Assembly: GCA_026119935.1 (NCBI GenBank)
Contig: JALRMH010000022.1
Location: 584,223-648,222, forward strand
DNA from: Endothia cerciana
Lineage: Eukaryota > Ascomycota > Sordariomycetes > Diaporthales > Cryphonectriaceae
Direction: 5' to 3'
DNA length: 64,000 nucleotides
Positions within the stretch are counted from its first letter, which is position 1. Every line of letters begins with the position of its first letter. Positions 10,962 to 20,848 of the stretch are shown one piece after another. Below the pieces are notes generated by a model. It made no database searches. It was given only the letters and a program-made list of their open reading frames with translations, and was not told where the DNA came from. A program made the position numbers and the translations under genes.

Positions 10962-11874
10962 ATGCACTTCTCCAGAATCGCTATCAACTCTGCCTTCATG
11001 GCTTCCGCCTTCGCGGCTCCTTTTTGTGAATTCCTCCCGCCCTGTGCTCTAAATTTCATTCAAGACAAATACTAACAAGCCTCCTACACTAGCCACAATC
11101 GTCAATGTCGGATCTGCTGTCGGCGCTGTCGGAAGCACGGCCGAAGGCGCTGTTTCTCAGGTCGGGAGCGTCGCCAACGTACAGAACACCGTTGACGGTG
11201 CCCTGTCTGAGGTTGACAGCGTCGCCAGGCGCCAGCTGGGCGGCCTTGACGTTGGATCCGCCCTGACTGGTGTAACAAGCGCTGCTCTGGGAGCCGTTTC
11301 CGGGGTTGCAAGCGCCGTGGGCGTCCAGGACATCACTCCTGAGGTGGAGAGCATTGTGAGACGTCTCGTAGCTAACGACGCTGCCGGTCCTACCGTCGAC
11401 ACAACCCTCAGTACCGCCAAGGACACTGTCTCTGAAGCCGAGAGCGCCACTGGCCTTGACGGTGTCACGTCTGAGGTAGAGAGTCTTGCCAGGCGCCTTC
11501 TGTCCAAGGTTGACGGCGTTGTCGACAATACCGTCTCCACTGCCGAGTCCACGGTCGGCGGTATCCTGGACACGGTCGACTCTACCGCCAATGGCGCGGT
11601 TACCGAGGTCGAGGGCCTCGTCAATAAGCGTCTGCTATCCGCAGCCGACGGTGCTGTTTCCACTGTTGAGACGACTGCCGGCGATGTTCTGTCTGTGGCT
11701 GAGGACAAGGTTAATGGGGTTGCTAGTACTGCTGAGGGTGTCGTCAACAAGCGTCTGCTGTCCAAGGTAGATGGTATTGCGTCGACTGCCGAGACTGTTG
11801 CTGGTGGCGTTGTCTCCACGGCTGAGAGCAAGGTCGACGGAGCCGTTGGCCTTGTTGAGGGAACGATTGCCTAA
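10962..11874 (+). CDS. Secreted repeat protein with regularly spaced dibasic (kexin) sites
   Basis: Predicted 281 residues in two exons, 10962-11025 and 11093-11874. The intron runs GTGAAT to ACTAG with branch ACTAAC, and the ATG lies in CACGATGC. The first 19 residues (MHFSRIAINSAFMASAFAA) form a signal peptide. The rest has no cysteine, tryptophan or tyrosine and is built from Val, Ala, Ser, Thr, Gly, Asp and Glu. Dibasic pairs RR, RR, RR, KR, KR fall at 67-68, 111-112, 155-156, 200-201 and 241-242, spaced 44, 44, 45 and 41. The last three units begin LLS-[KA]-x-DG. Within units an 11-residue amphipathic pattern is readable (TAGDVLSVAED, KVNGVASTAEG, GVVSTAESKVD), as in LEA-3 or synuclein-type helices. 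Inference: a Golgi kexin could release five or six peptides of about 40 residues, as in fungal repellents and kexin-processed precursors. No homologue is recognised by name. Confidence 0.8.
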
Positions 11875-13022
11875 TTTCACCAGCATAAAAGAAATAGCGA
11901 GCGTTCATGCTGTGTTTTCAGAAAAGGGGTTGCGTCAAGGCTTGCGAATGGCGGCCGGGTTTTGACTGAGGATGCTGAGATGTATTGTGTCATTTTCATG
12001 CGTTTCTTGAGGAAGCTCATGTGAGCTTGAGCGATATTCAAAGGCTCATGTCATTTTCATTGAATGTCCAGATCCAGTGCATCTTACGTAGGATCTATCA
12101 ACGCGAAGCCAACACGATGTCGCATTTCAGAAAGCAGCATAGGCTCAACTGTTTTTTTTTCTTCTTTCTTTTTAAAAAAAAAAAAATATTTATTTATTTC
12201 CGTCGCTCGTGCTGACAGTTGTCATCTTTAGACATCAGATGGTTGAATCGGTGGTCCCCAATGCAGTTTAGGTTATGCAACGCAGAGTGCTTTTCCTCAG
12301 CCATCCAGGTGGGTTTTTCAACTGTTGTTCTGCTTTTCGACGCCGATCACTATCTCCTCTTCTGGAGTTAGTTGCGACGCCAAGATCATCTATTCCCTTG
12401 CATGCTGTTACTCTTGATCGTGGCATGTTGACAAAAATACGGCATGCTTACCGTTCACGCGTATACCATCTCATCAGAAGAGCCACTTATCGATATGTGA
12501 ATCCTGACACACTGAACGCTGCTTTGGCTGTTATAAACAGCTACTACAGTTCAAAGGTGTGCTGTGTAGCCGTTTTGCTTTCAGCAGCTGTGGGCCGGAA
12601 AATAATGCGTTGACTCACAGACAAGTGCCATTGAAGCTGACGAGATCGCAAAGGCTCCATTCGATCGTTTCAGCTCACCGGAAAGTCATTTTTTCCTTCT
12701 TTGGCATCAGAAGAAGATTCAGGTCTATTCAAGTCCACAAAATATCATACTTTTCTCCTCCTTGTGCCAAGAGACCTTTGTAACCATTGAGGCGTGACGT
12801 GTGATTTGCTGGTCGGTCTCATCTGAAGAAGCAAACTACCACTCGGATACGTCTTTACATTTATTTTTGTGGAAGCTTGAAAACCAACGGGTAGATGGCT
12901 TGCAAGTATCAACCATCCAATTCCCAATATTGGTCGAGAGCTCCAAAGACTTTTCCCTGAGCATTCTTTAACGACCGCATTTTGACGTTACCTGTGAGGG
13001 TTCACCATTGTCTCGCCAAACA
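11875..13022. other. Intergenic, AT-rich, no gene seen
   Basis: It contains adjacent T and A homopolymers followed by TATTTATTTATT at 12151-12200, possibly including the 3' end signals of the secreted repeat protein. No coding continuity was found. Confidence 0.5.
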
Positions 13023-14181
13023 ATGGACAAAGATGCATCAGCAGTGCTGCTCGCTACTTGGACCTTCGTCGGAATTGTGTACCTTTTCGTGGGACTACGC
13101 CTGTACACACGGATCCATCTTCTCGACTCGCTCGGCTCAGATGACTGTGCGTATACTGTCAGCAGTGTAAGCTTCAAAATAGGCAGGAGATCAGGAGGCA
13201 TTGCCCACAGGAGATCTTTCTAACACACATGACTGACATTCATGACTCCAGATTTTCTTACTCCTCTATACCGTCTTCCTACAACTATCGGCCTGGTATG
13301 GGTTTGGGCAGAGCATGACTTTACTCCCGGATGAAGACGCGGCAAAAGCCAAGATGTGGGAAATGATTGGTCTCACGGTCGCATTTGTTGGCATGGCGGT
13401 CGCCAAATGGTCGCTAGGTCTCTTTCTCCTGAGGATCGACATGGCACGGTGGCAGCGATGGGCAATCTGGATGATGATGACCAGCCTGTTGTTGGTCTCT
13501 CTCATTGCCTGTGTCGCCTTCTGGTGTCTGTGTCTCCCACCCTCGTCCATCTTCGATCCGCATATCAGTGGCAAACGCATTTTGAATATAACATGGGTTC
13601 TCAAGACTCTCGGAAGTAAGTCGTACACGATGCTAATACATCAAGTGCTTTCCATTGTTGATTTCTGGAAATCTAGTGTGGGGCGTGGTTACGGACTTTC
13701 TATTCGCTATATTGCCGTGGTTCTCTATCTGGACGTTGAGCATGGGCAAACCCGAAAAATTGACCATCGCCGGAAGTTTGAGTCTTGGATTGGTGTGAGT
13801 ACGAGTCTTCCGCTTTTGAAAGTAGGAGGCCACTGCTGACAAGGCCACAGCGCCGCCATTTGTGGGACAGTCAGAAATGTCGAGACAGATGCGCTGGTCC
13901 GAGAAGACTATACCAGTGAGTGATGTATCATCATCTAGACAGACGCCTTGAAAATGTCGTCGAAACCTTCAACAGTATATCTAACCCGCTCTGCAGAAGC
14001 GACAGTCAGCTTCGTCGCATGGACAGGCGCCGAGATATTCGTCACCATGGTCTGCATAGGTCTGCCGGTTCTTCGCCCACTGCTCACCCGATGTCTTTAC
14101 AACTTTCCCAGATCTCCGATGCCGAACTGGAGTACCGTGGTATTCTTGTTCATTGCGCCCTCAGCTTTATATGTCACGTAG
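13023..14181 (+). CDS. Rhodopsin-fold (SAT20/PTH11-like) membrane protein, second copy
   Basis: Predicted 291 residues in five exons: 13023-13166, 13252-13615, 13677-13794, 13851-13915 and 13997-14181. All introns are GTAAGY or GTGAGT to YAG, and all phases agree. The family signature is complete. There is an early helix ending GLRLYTR, then GSDDCAYT, then helices through WYGFGQSMTLL and FWCLCLPPSSIFDP. After these come the TDFLFAILPW helix, LVAAICGTVRNVETDAL and ATVSFVAWTGAEIFVTMVCIGLPVLRPL. It ends shortly after the last helix, so it lacks the long cytoplasmic tail many family members carry. The N-terminus also lacks a CFEM domain. Likely a plasma-membrane receptor-like protein of unknown ligand. 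An ATG in the same frame does not exist further upstream; the frame opens with TTG at 13008. Confidence 0.88.
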
Positions 14182-14445
14182 CTTTGGGGGTCTAGAGTGA
14201 TTGACTGTGTCAAGCTTTACTAGATGGTATGATCGATGGCAATAAGACAGTCGTCCCAACGAGAACTACCGGCGCCTCCAGCGGTGTCACGCTCTATTTT
14301 TTCCCTATCACTCCAAGATTGAATATCGTTCAGGTGACTTGATACGTTACATAACAGTGCTTTACGTTGCCAGGTCTTCATTCCGGGTTAATTTACAAAT
14401 TTCAGTCGGACCTCTTTCAACCGGTGGCTCTTTCGCAGCATCTCG

Positions 14446-16532
14446 TTAATACCCACCCCCATGGACAGCATCATGCCAATCTGTTGTCCAAGGACTAGTC
14501 TCAGGATGGAGCAAACTCTTGTACGTCTTGCTCTTGTCCACTGGCACATAGCTAAGGCTATTCAGACCAGCCCCATCCACTAGCACCAGCTGTGGCTCAA
14601 CTTTGGTTCCAGCCGATCCTCGCACGTAATACCTGGCCTTCCCCGCTATCTCGCTGGCTTCTCCCCCGACACTTCCCTCTGCACTGTCAATCGGCTTGGA
14701 CTGGTTTGCAAGCAACATGATGCCCCCAATATCAAGCCAAGGTCCCGGCTCTATGCCCTTGACTAGCCCATACAGCCCACCAGCTAACAGTGCGAGGAGC
14801 ACGACTACGAGTATTGCTACAGCCGCCCATTCCCACGCCATCCTCGGTCCCGAAGCGTAGATATCCCACCGGATCGGGAAGGAGATAGTGGTCAGCTCGG
14901 GCTCTGTCGGTGTGGTCGTGTTCCATTCAGCAATGGTAAGAAGATGCTGGGCCATTACCGCGAGGACGGGCGCCATGCTAGGCGCGTCGTCTGTCGCCGA
15001 GAAGTTCTTATTGAGATAGGCTAGACGACGGGCGGTCAGCACCATGTGGTACACTATTCCGCTGTCGAGTAAGCCGTCCATGCGGCCGGTGATGCTGTTC
15101 AGCTCTCCTTTGAGTGATCTAACACATGTTTTGTCGCCTGTGAGGGGCCCGAGGGTGAGTGATTTAGTGTCTTTATTGGAGCCCCAATTGTCAAGAGACG
15201 TAGTAACGCCGTTGTTTATCCAATGACCCACGGAAAAGAGAACTTGCGAAAAAGTCATATTGCAATTAGCACCGGTGAAGTTGAGTGACGGGACTGCTCC
15301 GATGTTGATTTCCAGAGTTGAATCTGTTGGCGACGAGTCCTGAGGACCCTCGACCTGCTACAGCATCAGTCATGGTCTTGTAATTCATGCGAAAGTTCTA
15401 CCACATACACCAATGCAACCATCACATGTAGAGGAATTAGTGAGGCCGGACGCGCAGGTTGTCGTCAGCATCGGTACAGTTATGTTGAGGAACGCATGCC
15501 ACCCATTGGCGTAGCGCTGGTACTTGTGTGATCCGTTCGCCGTGAAATAGTCGAAAGTCTCCTGGCCCACCGAGTCCTGAATCGAGATCGTGTGTACGGT
15601 GGATCCGTTGATGACTGTATTCACACCAGTAATATAACCGGATATCTCATTGCTCACCGCGAACCAGCCCGGCTCTGTCTCCTGGTAGGGGTCTGAAATG
15701 CCGCTGAGGAGGGTATACGTCGACGCGGCCACGATGGCAGCTGCGGCATCCCAAGAACTCGACCCAGGGCCAATCATGTTGAAAGCGTCGTTCCAATAGT
15801 TGTTCCAGTCCACGTTGAGGAACACCGTACGGGGCATAGTGATGGTCATCTTCCCTCGCATATCGTCGGTCAAACGGTATCCTTCAGTGCTTCCAGTAGG
15901 CCACCAGCGCTCCTTCGGAACCCCGATGGTATTGACGGCGAGCCCCAAGAGCAGGACACAGGAAGCCACGGCAAGAGATGCCAAAAATCGCAGAACGTCC
16001 TTGGCACCCACCTTCTTCCATCCGTGAAGGGAACCTCGCTTGTAGAAATTCTTAATGCAGGTGAATGGCTCCGTCAACTCCTCCTCCAGCTCCAAGTCGA
16101 GCAGGCCGGCACCTCTGACCCCGTAAGCCATCCAGATGGTGAGCACCACCGAAGCTGTATGTTTGAGGGAAGATTGCACGAATGTATCCATAATCTTGTT
16201 GATGAGACCTATCGCCGCCAACTGCAAGTCGACGTCGACCGAGATACCACCCACGGTTGCGTTGTTGAGATTGAATGGCATCCAGGTAGCCCCCAACCAG
16301 ATTATTCTATGAGAACTGTCAGCGTGATGTCCCCACCGAAAACGTTCGTGGGTCTAAATTCTCACAGGATGACCACGACTGCGGGCAGACAATCTCTCAG
16401 AGCGAACTTCGCTGCGGACTCCCATATGCTCGCTTTGAGTGTCACCTCAGGAAGTACGTCCTTTGTTTTCTTGCCATGATGCCACAGCCTCCACCTTCCC
16501 AGTTTCTTCGTCGCTGAGCTTGTTGACGACAT
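14446..16532 (-). CDS. Large fungal membrane protein of unknown function
   Basis: Predicted 658 residues in three exons: 16532-16366, 16306-15409 and 15357-14446. The introns (GTGAGA...CATAG and GTATGT...TGTAG) are in agreeing phases and have CTGA-type branch sites. The protein starts MSSTSSATKKLGRW. It has about three N-terminal membrane segments, near 43-65, 100-125 and 150-175 (the last is FLASLAVASCVLLLGLAV). A long, probably extracellular region follows, with many N-x-S/T sites and a Cys cluster (TTTCASGL, STCDGCIGVC). One strong C-terminal segment (AAVAILVVVLLALLAGGLYG) and a cytoplasmic tail complete it. This layout recalls fungal DUF3176-type proteins, but I cannot confirm the family by motif. 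No function is proposed. Confidence 0.8.
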
Positions 16533-18319
16533 GTACTCTAGGATACTTGGAGGATGATAATCCGATTTTTGGACACAGTTCGTATACTTCACAGACCTGA
16601 AGGGACTAACATCGCACAGGGTGTTGCAGGCCTTTATTGCGTCTCCCGAATCCTCCTCACCACAACTTGAGACTAAAAATTTTAGATAACTGGACTCCAC
16701 GGTCCAAATGGGCCCAGGGATAATCAATGCAGGTATCAGCATTTGATAGCCTGGGAACACAATCCTCTCAATTCTCGATATCTAACCAATTATGGCACCA
16801 TCTTGGTGAAGAATTCGCGGCGTTGGTCCTGACGGATCAAGATCCACATCTTACCAGCACTGAGCCACATGGACATGCTCAGTTCTCACGTCACGCCCCC
16901 TCCCCCCCACCAAACAATATAGGCATGGTTCTTCTTGATTATCGGAGCCACTTGGCTGCTGTCCTCTGAATTGCCACTACTCTTCTGTATCTTACCTCGG
17001 ATGGTTCCACCATAGCTGGCAATAGGCCACCGAATCCTTCGAAATACGAGCCCAGTTGGATTCACATGCATGCAGGGAATATTATGCCCACGTGCTAGAC
17101 AGATATTATGGACCCAGTGATATCAATTGGGTTATGGGACCTTTGCCTGATTTGAGCCTGGTACGCGAGCACGCCAAGATGAATCCTCAGTGATCTACAG
17201 TTGCCAGACTCGATCCACTAGCTATGAAATTTTGCTGCCTCCTCCAGGCAGCAAGATAGGCTTCGAGGTGCATGCCCGCCGGAGCAGAATACAAAGTTCG
17301 GAGTACTTCACAAACACAGGATCCGTATGGGACCCAAGTAGAGATTCTTCGAACGAGGAACCTCTCATGTCCCGAACTCTTGCTCAGTATTCTCTCCAAC
17401 GGTGGCGACCGACAAAAACATGTATAGCTTGGCAGGTAATCATGCACAGGTGGGCGAGATGGATGGTCTCCCCTATCAGAGAATGTGGCCGGCCGACCAT
17501 AGCGGTCTATATAAGCCATAGACTGGTCCCAGTCAGCTGAGGCTGGTTACCTCTTTTGAGAGTGGCGACAGCGCTCAAATTGATGATTGTGTTCGGAAGC
17601 TGTCTTCAACGTTACACCCGTGTCCGATAAACATGATTGTCTATTCACGTCTGACCACACGATTCTGCATTCCACGGGACCACTCCGGTGTGCTTCTTGG
17701 AAGTCAGGGATAGAACGCATATATCATACATTATAGAAGCAGGTCTCACACAGGCGACGGTACGCTCCTCGACCTCGGTGATCCGCCGCTGTAAGCCGCG
17801 AGACCTATTGTCCACTGCTAAATAAATGACAAAGTCCCATGGTCGATAGCTCAATCCGTGATCGTGATGCACCAGAGAATTGTCCCGTCTGTCCTGTAAC
17901 GCTTCTGGTGACAATTTGACACTGCGATTTTGAATGGCCGCCGCCGCCCCTTGAAGACCGTTCTTGGAGAAAACCCGATATGCCGGTCCCCAGAAACGCT
18001 ACTGTCGACCCCTTACCTGCGTCGCAAGATTGTTTCAACGGCACACACCTTACTGTAAACTCCCCAAACTAGTCTACGGCTTGCCTAAGGCGGCGCTTGG
18101 GTATCGAATGAGCACGTAGACGCGTGAGGACGGGAGGGTGCTACCTCAGAGAAAGGAGGAGAAGGGGAAGGAGGACGAGGATGATCTAGTATTTGAATAC
18201 TAGAATATCCACAAGAGGGCTAGATGGGAGTATCAAATTCCAATCTCTTTCATTCTTCTTTTTTTCCTCCTTCTTTGGTTTTTCTCCACCTCTTCTTCTC
18301 CCACCCATTTCTGGGCACC
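16533..18319. other. Intergenic, no gene seen
   Basis: About 1.8 kb without supported coding sequence, tRNA or clear repeat. A C-rich run sits at 16900-16912, and a CT-rich tract at 18240-18300 immediately precedes the DOMON gene and is probably its core promoter/leader. Confidence 0.5.
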
Positions 18320-19818
18320 ATGGTGAAGCTTTCGATCGTCGAAGGAGCCGTGCTGGCCGCGGCAGGTGAGAATTCCCTATACTTAGATCCTCCCCCCCCC
18401 CCCGGCCCCCCAAAAGGGGACCTCCGAAGAGTTAACATCCCCAGCAGCATTCATCACCCCCTCGCTCGCCGTACAATCGACCTTCGTCTCCCCGTCCCAA
18501 TCCCTCGCCTTCGCCATTAGCATCCCCTCCGACGCGACCAACGATGACATCTACTTTTCGCTCGCCTTCCCCGTGGAGCGCTCCTGGGCCGCCGTCGGGC
18601 TGGGTAGCCATGGGATGGCCGGGTCGCTCATGCTGGTGGCCTACCCCTCCGCGACCGGGGAGAACGTGACCCTGTCGCCGCGCCTGGCCTACGGCCACAG
18701 CGAGCCCGAGCCCTACCCCGGGCTGGCCTTCACGACCCTGACGAACGCCACCGGGGTCGCGAACGGCTCCACGTACGTGTACTCGGCGGCGTGCCACAAC
18801 TGCCGGAGCTGGGGTGGCGCCGGCGGCGGCAGCATCAACGTGAGCGCGGGCGCGCAGGCCATGATCTTCGCGACGGGCCCATCGTCCGGGGGCGTGAGGA
18901 GCGACAGCGCCGACGCGCCGCTCAGGATCCATTACGAGTACGGGTTCTTCAGCATGGACATGGCGCAGGCGCAGGGCGCGGCCGGGCCGGCCGTGTTGGA
19001 CCTCGCGACGACCGGCGGCAGCGACGGGGCGATGCTGCTTGGCCAGCCCAGGGAGGGCATGGTGGACCTGTACGTCGTCGTCCACGGCATGATCATGACC
19101 CTGTGCTTCTTCATCATGATGCCGGTCGGGGTGGGACTCCTGAGGCTTGGCCGGTGGGTGCGGTGGCATGGCATCAACCAGGGGATTGCCGTGGTCATGG
19201 CCATCGCCGGGCTCGTCGTGGCGATCCCGACGAGCATGTATTACAACAGGGTAAGCCTATTCCACGAGGGACACGCGGTGGGCCTTAGCGGCCTGGGCTG
19301 ACGAAGCCGGCGCAGTCGAGAAACTTCAACAGCGGCCACCAGATCATCGGGTTCGCGGTCCTCGCGTTCGCCCTTGCACAGTTCACCTTGGGCTACCTCC
19401 ACCACCGCGTCTTCAAGAGGACCAGGCAGACAACCAAGATGGCGCCTGTTCATGTGTGGCTGGGCAGAGTCACCATCCCACTGGGCGTGTTCAACGGATT
19501 CCTGTGAGTTTCAAAGGATTCCCCCCTCCCTTTCCGGCCTCCAAGAGGTGTGGGTATGCTAACGAACGGCTCCGCAGCGGCTTCCCACTGGCCCTTGACG
19601 GCATCTACGACGCGGGCCTTGCCGGGCTGGTCTTGCTGGTGGTTGTGTGCACGGTCCTGGCCAGGACCTGGGCTGCCAGACGTCGCGAGCGTGGGCCGCA
19701 GGCGAAGGTGCAGGCGTCGCCAGCATATGTCATCTCGAAGCCGTTTCCCGTGCGGACTTCCGGTAGTACAGAGTCATGGCGGATGGGAGCGGTTGGGGTG
19801 ACGGAGAGACAGGCCTGA
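18320..19818 (+). CDS. DOMON-cytochrome b561 domain protein (CDH-like iron reductase)
   Basis: Predicted 425 residues in four exons: 18320-18365, 18448-19250, 19316-19503 and 19578-19818. A signal peptide (MVKLSIVEGAVLAAA, then AFITPSLA) leads into a cellobiose-dehydrogenase-type cytochrome (DOMON) domain, about 25-220. This contains WAAVGLGSHGMAGSLMLVAYP, whose Met is the likely heme ligand, and a later IHYEYG histidine. Residues 240-395 are a b561-type membrane module with paired histidines (VVHGMIM, WHGINQ, GHQIIGF, YLHHRVF, PVHVWLG). The C-terminus is a basic cytoplasmic tail. Proteins of this type are thought to pass electrons across the plasma membrane to extracellular acceptors such as ferric iron. 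Intron 1 ends in a tandem CAGCAG acceptor, so one extra alanine may be included. That intron also holds a run of 13 C. Confidence 0.88.
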
Positions 19819-20848
19819 AGGTTTTGGCTGTTCCCCCCTTACCTTTTGGTTTCCTTTTTTCTTCTCGTCTGAATTTATTTTTGAAGGAAGGGGGGGGGGG
19901 GGCGCGGGGTGGACGGGGGCGGTGATCATGTAAGTCCAACACACAGCACAAGGTTGCATAGCACCTACAGCACAGCACAGTACAGCATAGCAAAATAGTA
20001 CATAGTATGTAAGTATGTGAGATGACGCATGAGATGCTTCTGGGGCGGAGGGGGTATTTGTTTATGTGTCCGTCGGGGCAATAGTTGTATATTTCTCCCG
20101 GTCCTCAATGCCCCAGGCCATCATCTTCAAGAGGGGACACACGCGGCACCGGGGATTTAGCGAGTTCCCACACGGCAGCGCGCACGGGTCCAACCTCGGC
20201 AGAACGGGCCTAAATGCTGTGGGGTAGGCCTCAGCGCGTCGACCCGCTGTGGAAACAGGGTCTAACCCGTACAGAGTACCAAGGTGCTGCCTGTTCAGGT
20301 CTGGGAGCTAATGCAACGGCATCCGTTGGGTGGACCTGGGACCTGGTCCCCCGACGCTCAACCTCGACCTCACCCTCACCATTGCTTCCCCACCCTCCTC
20401 CACAGGCCCAAGCAAGACCTCTCTATTACTGATCTCTCCCCTCATATCCAGGGCTGACTCTTGTCTTGTCTGGCATCAAGGCTGCTCCAGCCACCTCACC
20501 CCACCGACAGGCAAGTGAACATCCTCTATGATAACTGATATGACGCTGTCTGCCTGCCTGTCACCTCTAACCTCGGCCTCTAGATCCCCCAGCGCAACCC
20601 TTTTCACCCTTGGAGGCCTTGTTCTAGTAATCAGGCCGAGCCCTCACAGCCAGGTCGGTTACTCACACATCATAATCCGGTATTTATTCTCGCCTTTCTG
20701 AGCCGGCACGGGCGTTGGCTCAGGCTCTGGTAAATATCTACCTGCTGAACCCGTAACTGTCAGCCTGATCCCGGAACACAACCGCTCTCCTCGCTCTCGT
20801 CCTCCGGAGCATCACCAGGTCACCAGGCTGGGCCGCATAGCAGCAGAG
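19819..20848. other. Intergenic, no gene seen
   Basis: It contains a G homopolymer near 19890-19902 and a short run of CAGCA/TAGCA repeats near 19965-19995. The rest is the upstream region of the aldehyde dehydrogenase; no ORF is supported. Confidence 0.5.

Noticed and set aside
11157..11831. 224-codon minus-strand frame opposite the secreted repeat protein
   Set aside because: Its Thr/Ser/Pro repeats simply mirror the plus-strand repeats. The plus strand has the signal peptide, the intron and the dibasic pattern.
10962..11874. Classification of the repeat protein as a dikaritin-type RiPP precursor
   Set aside because: No UstYa-like (DUF3328) oxidase, tyrosinase or peptidase genes were recognised nearby, and the units lack the aromatic cores expected of cyclised peptides.
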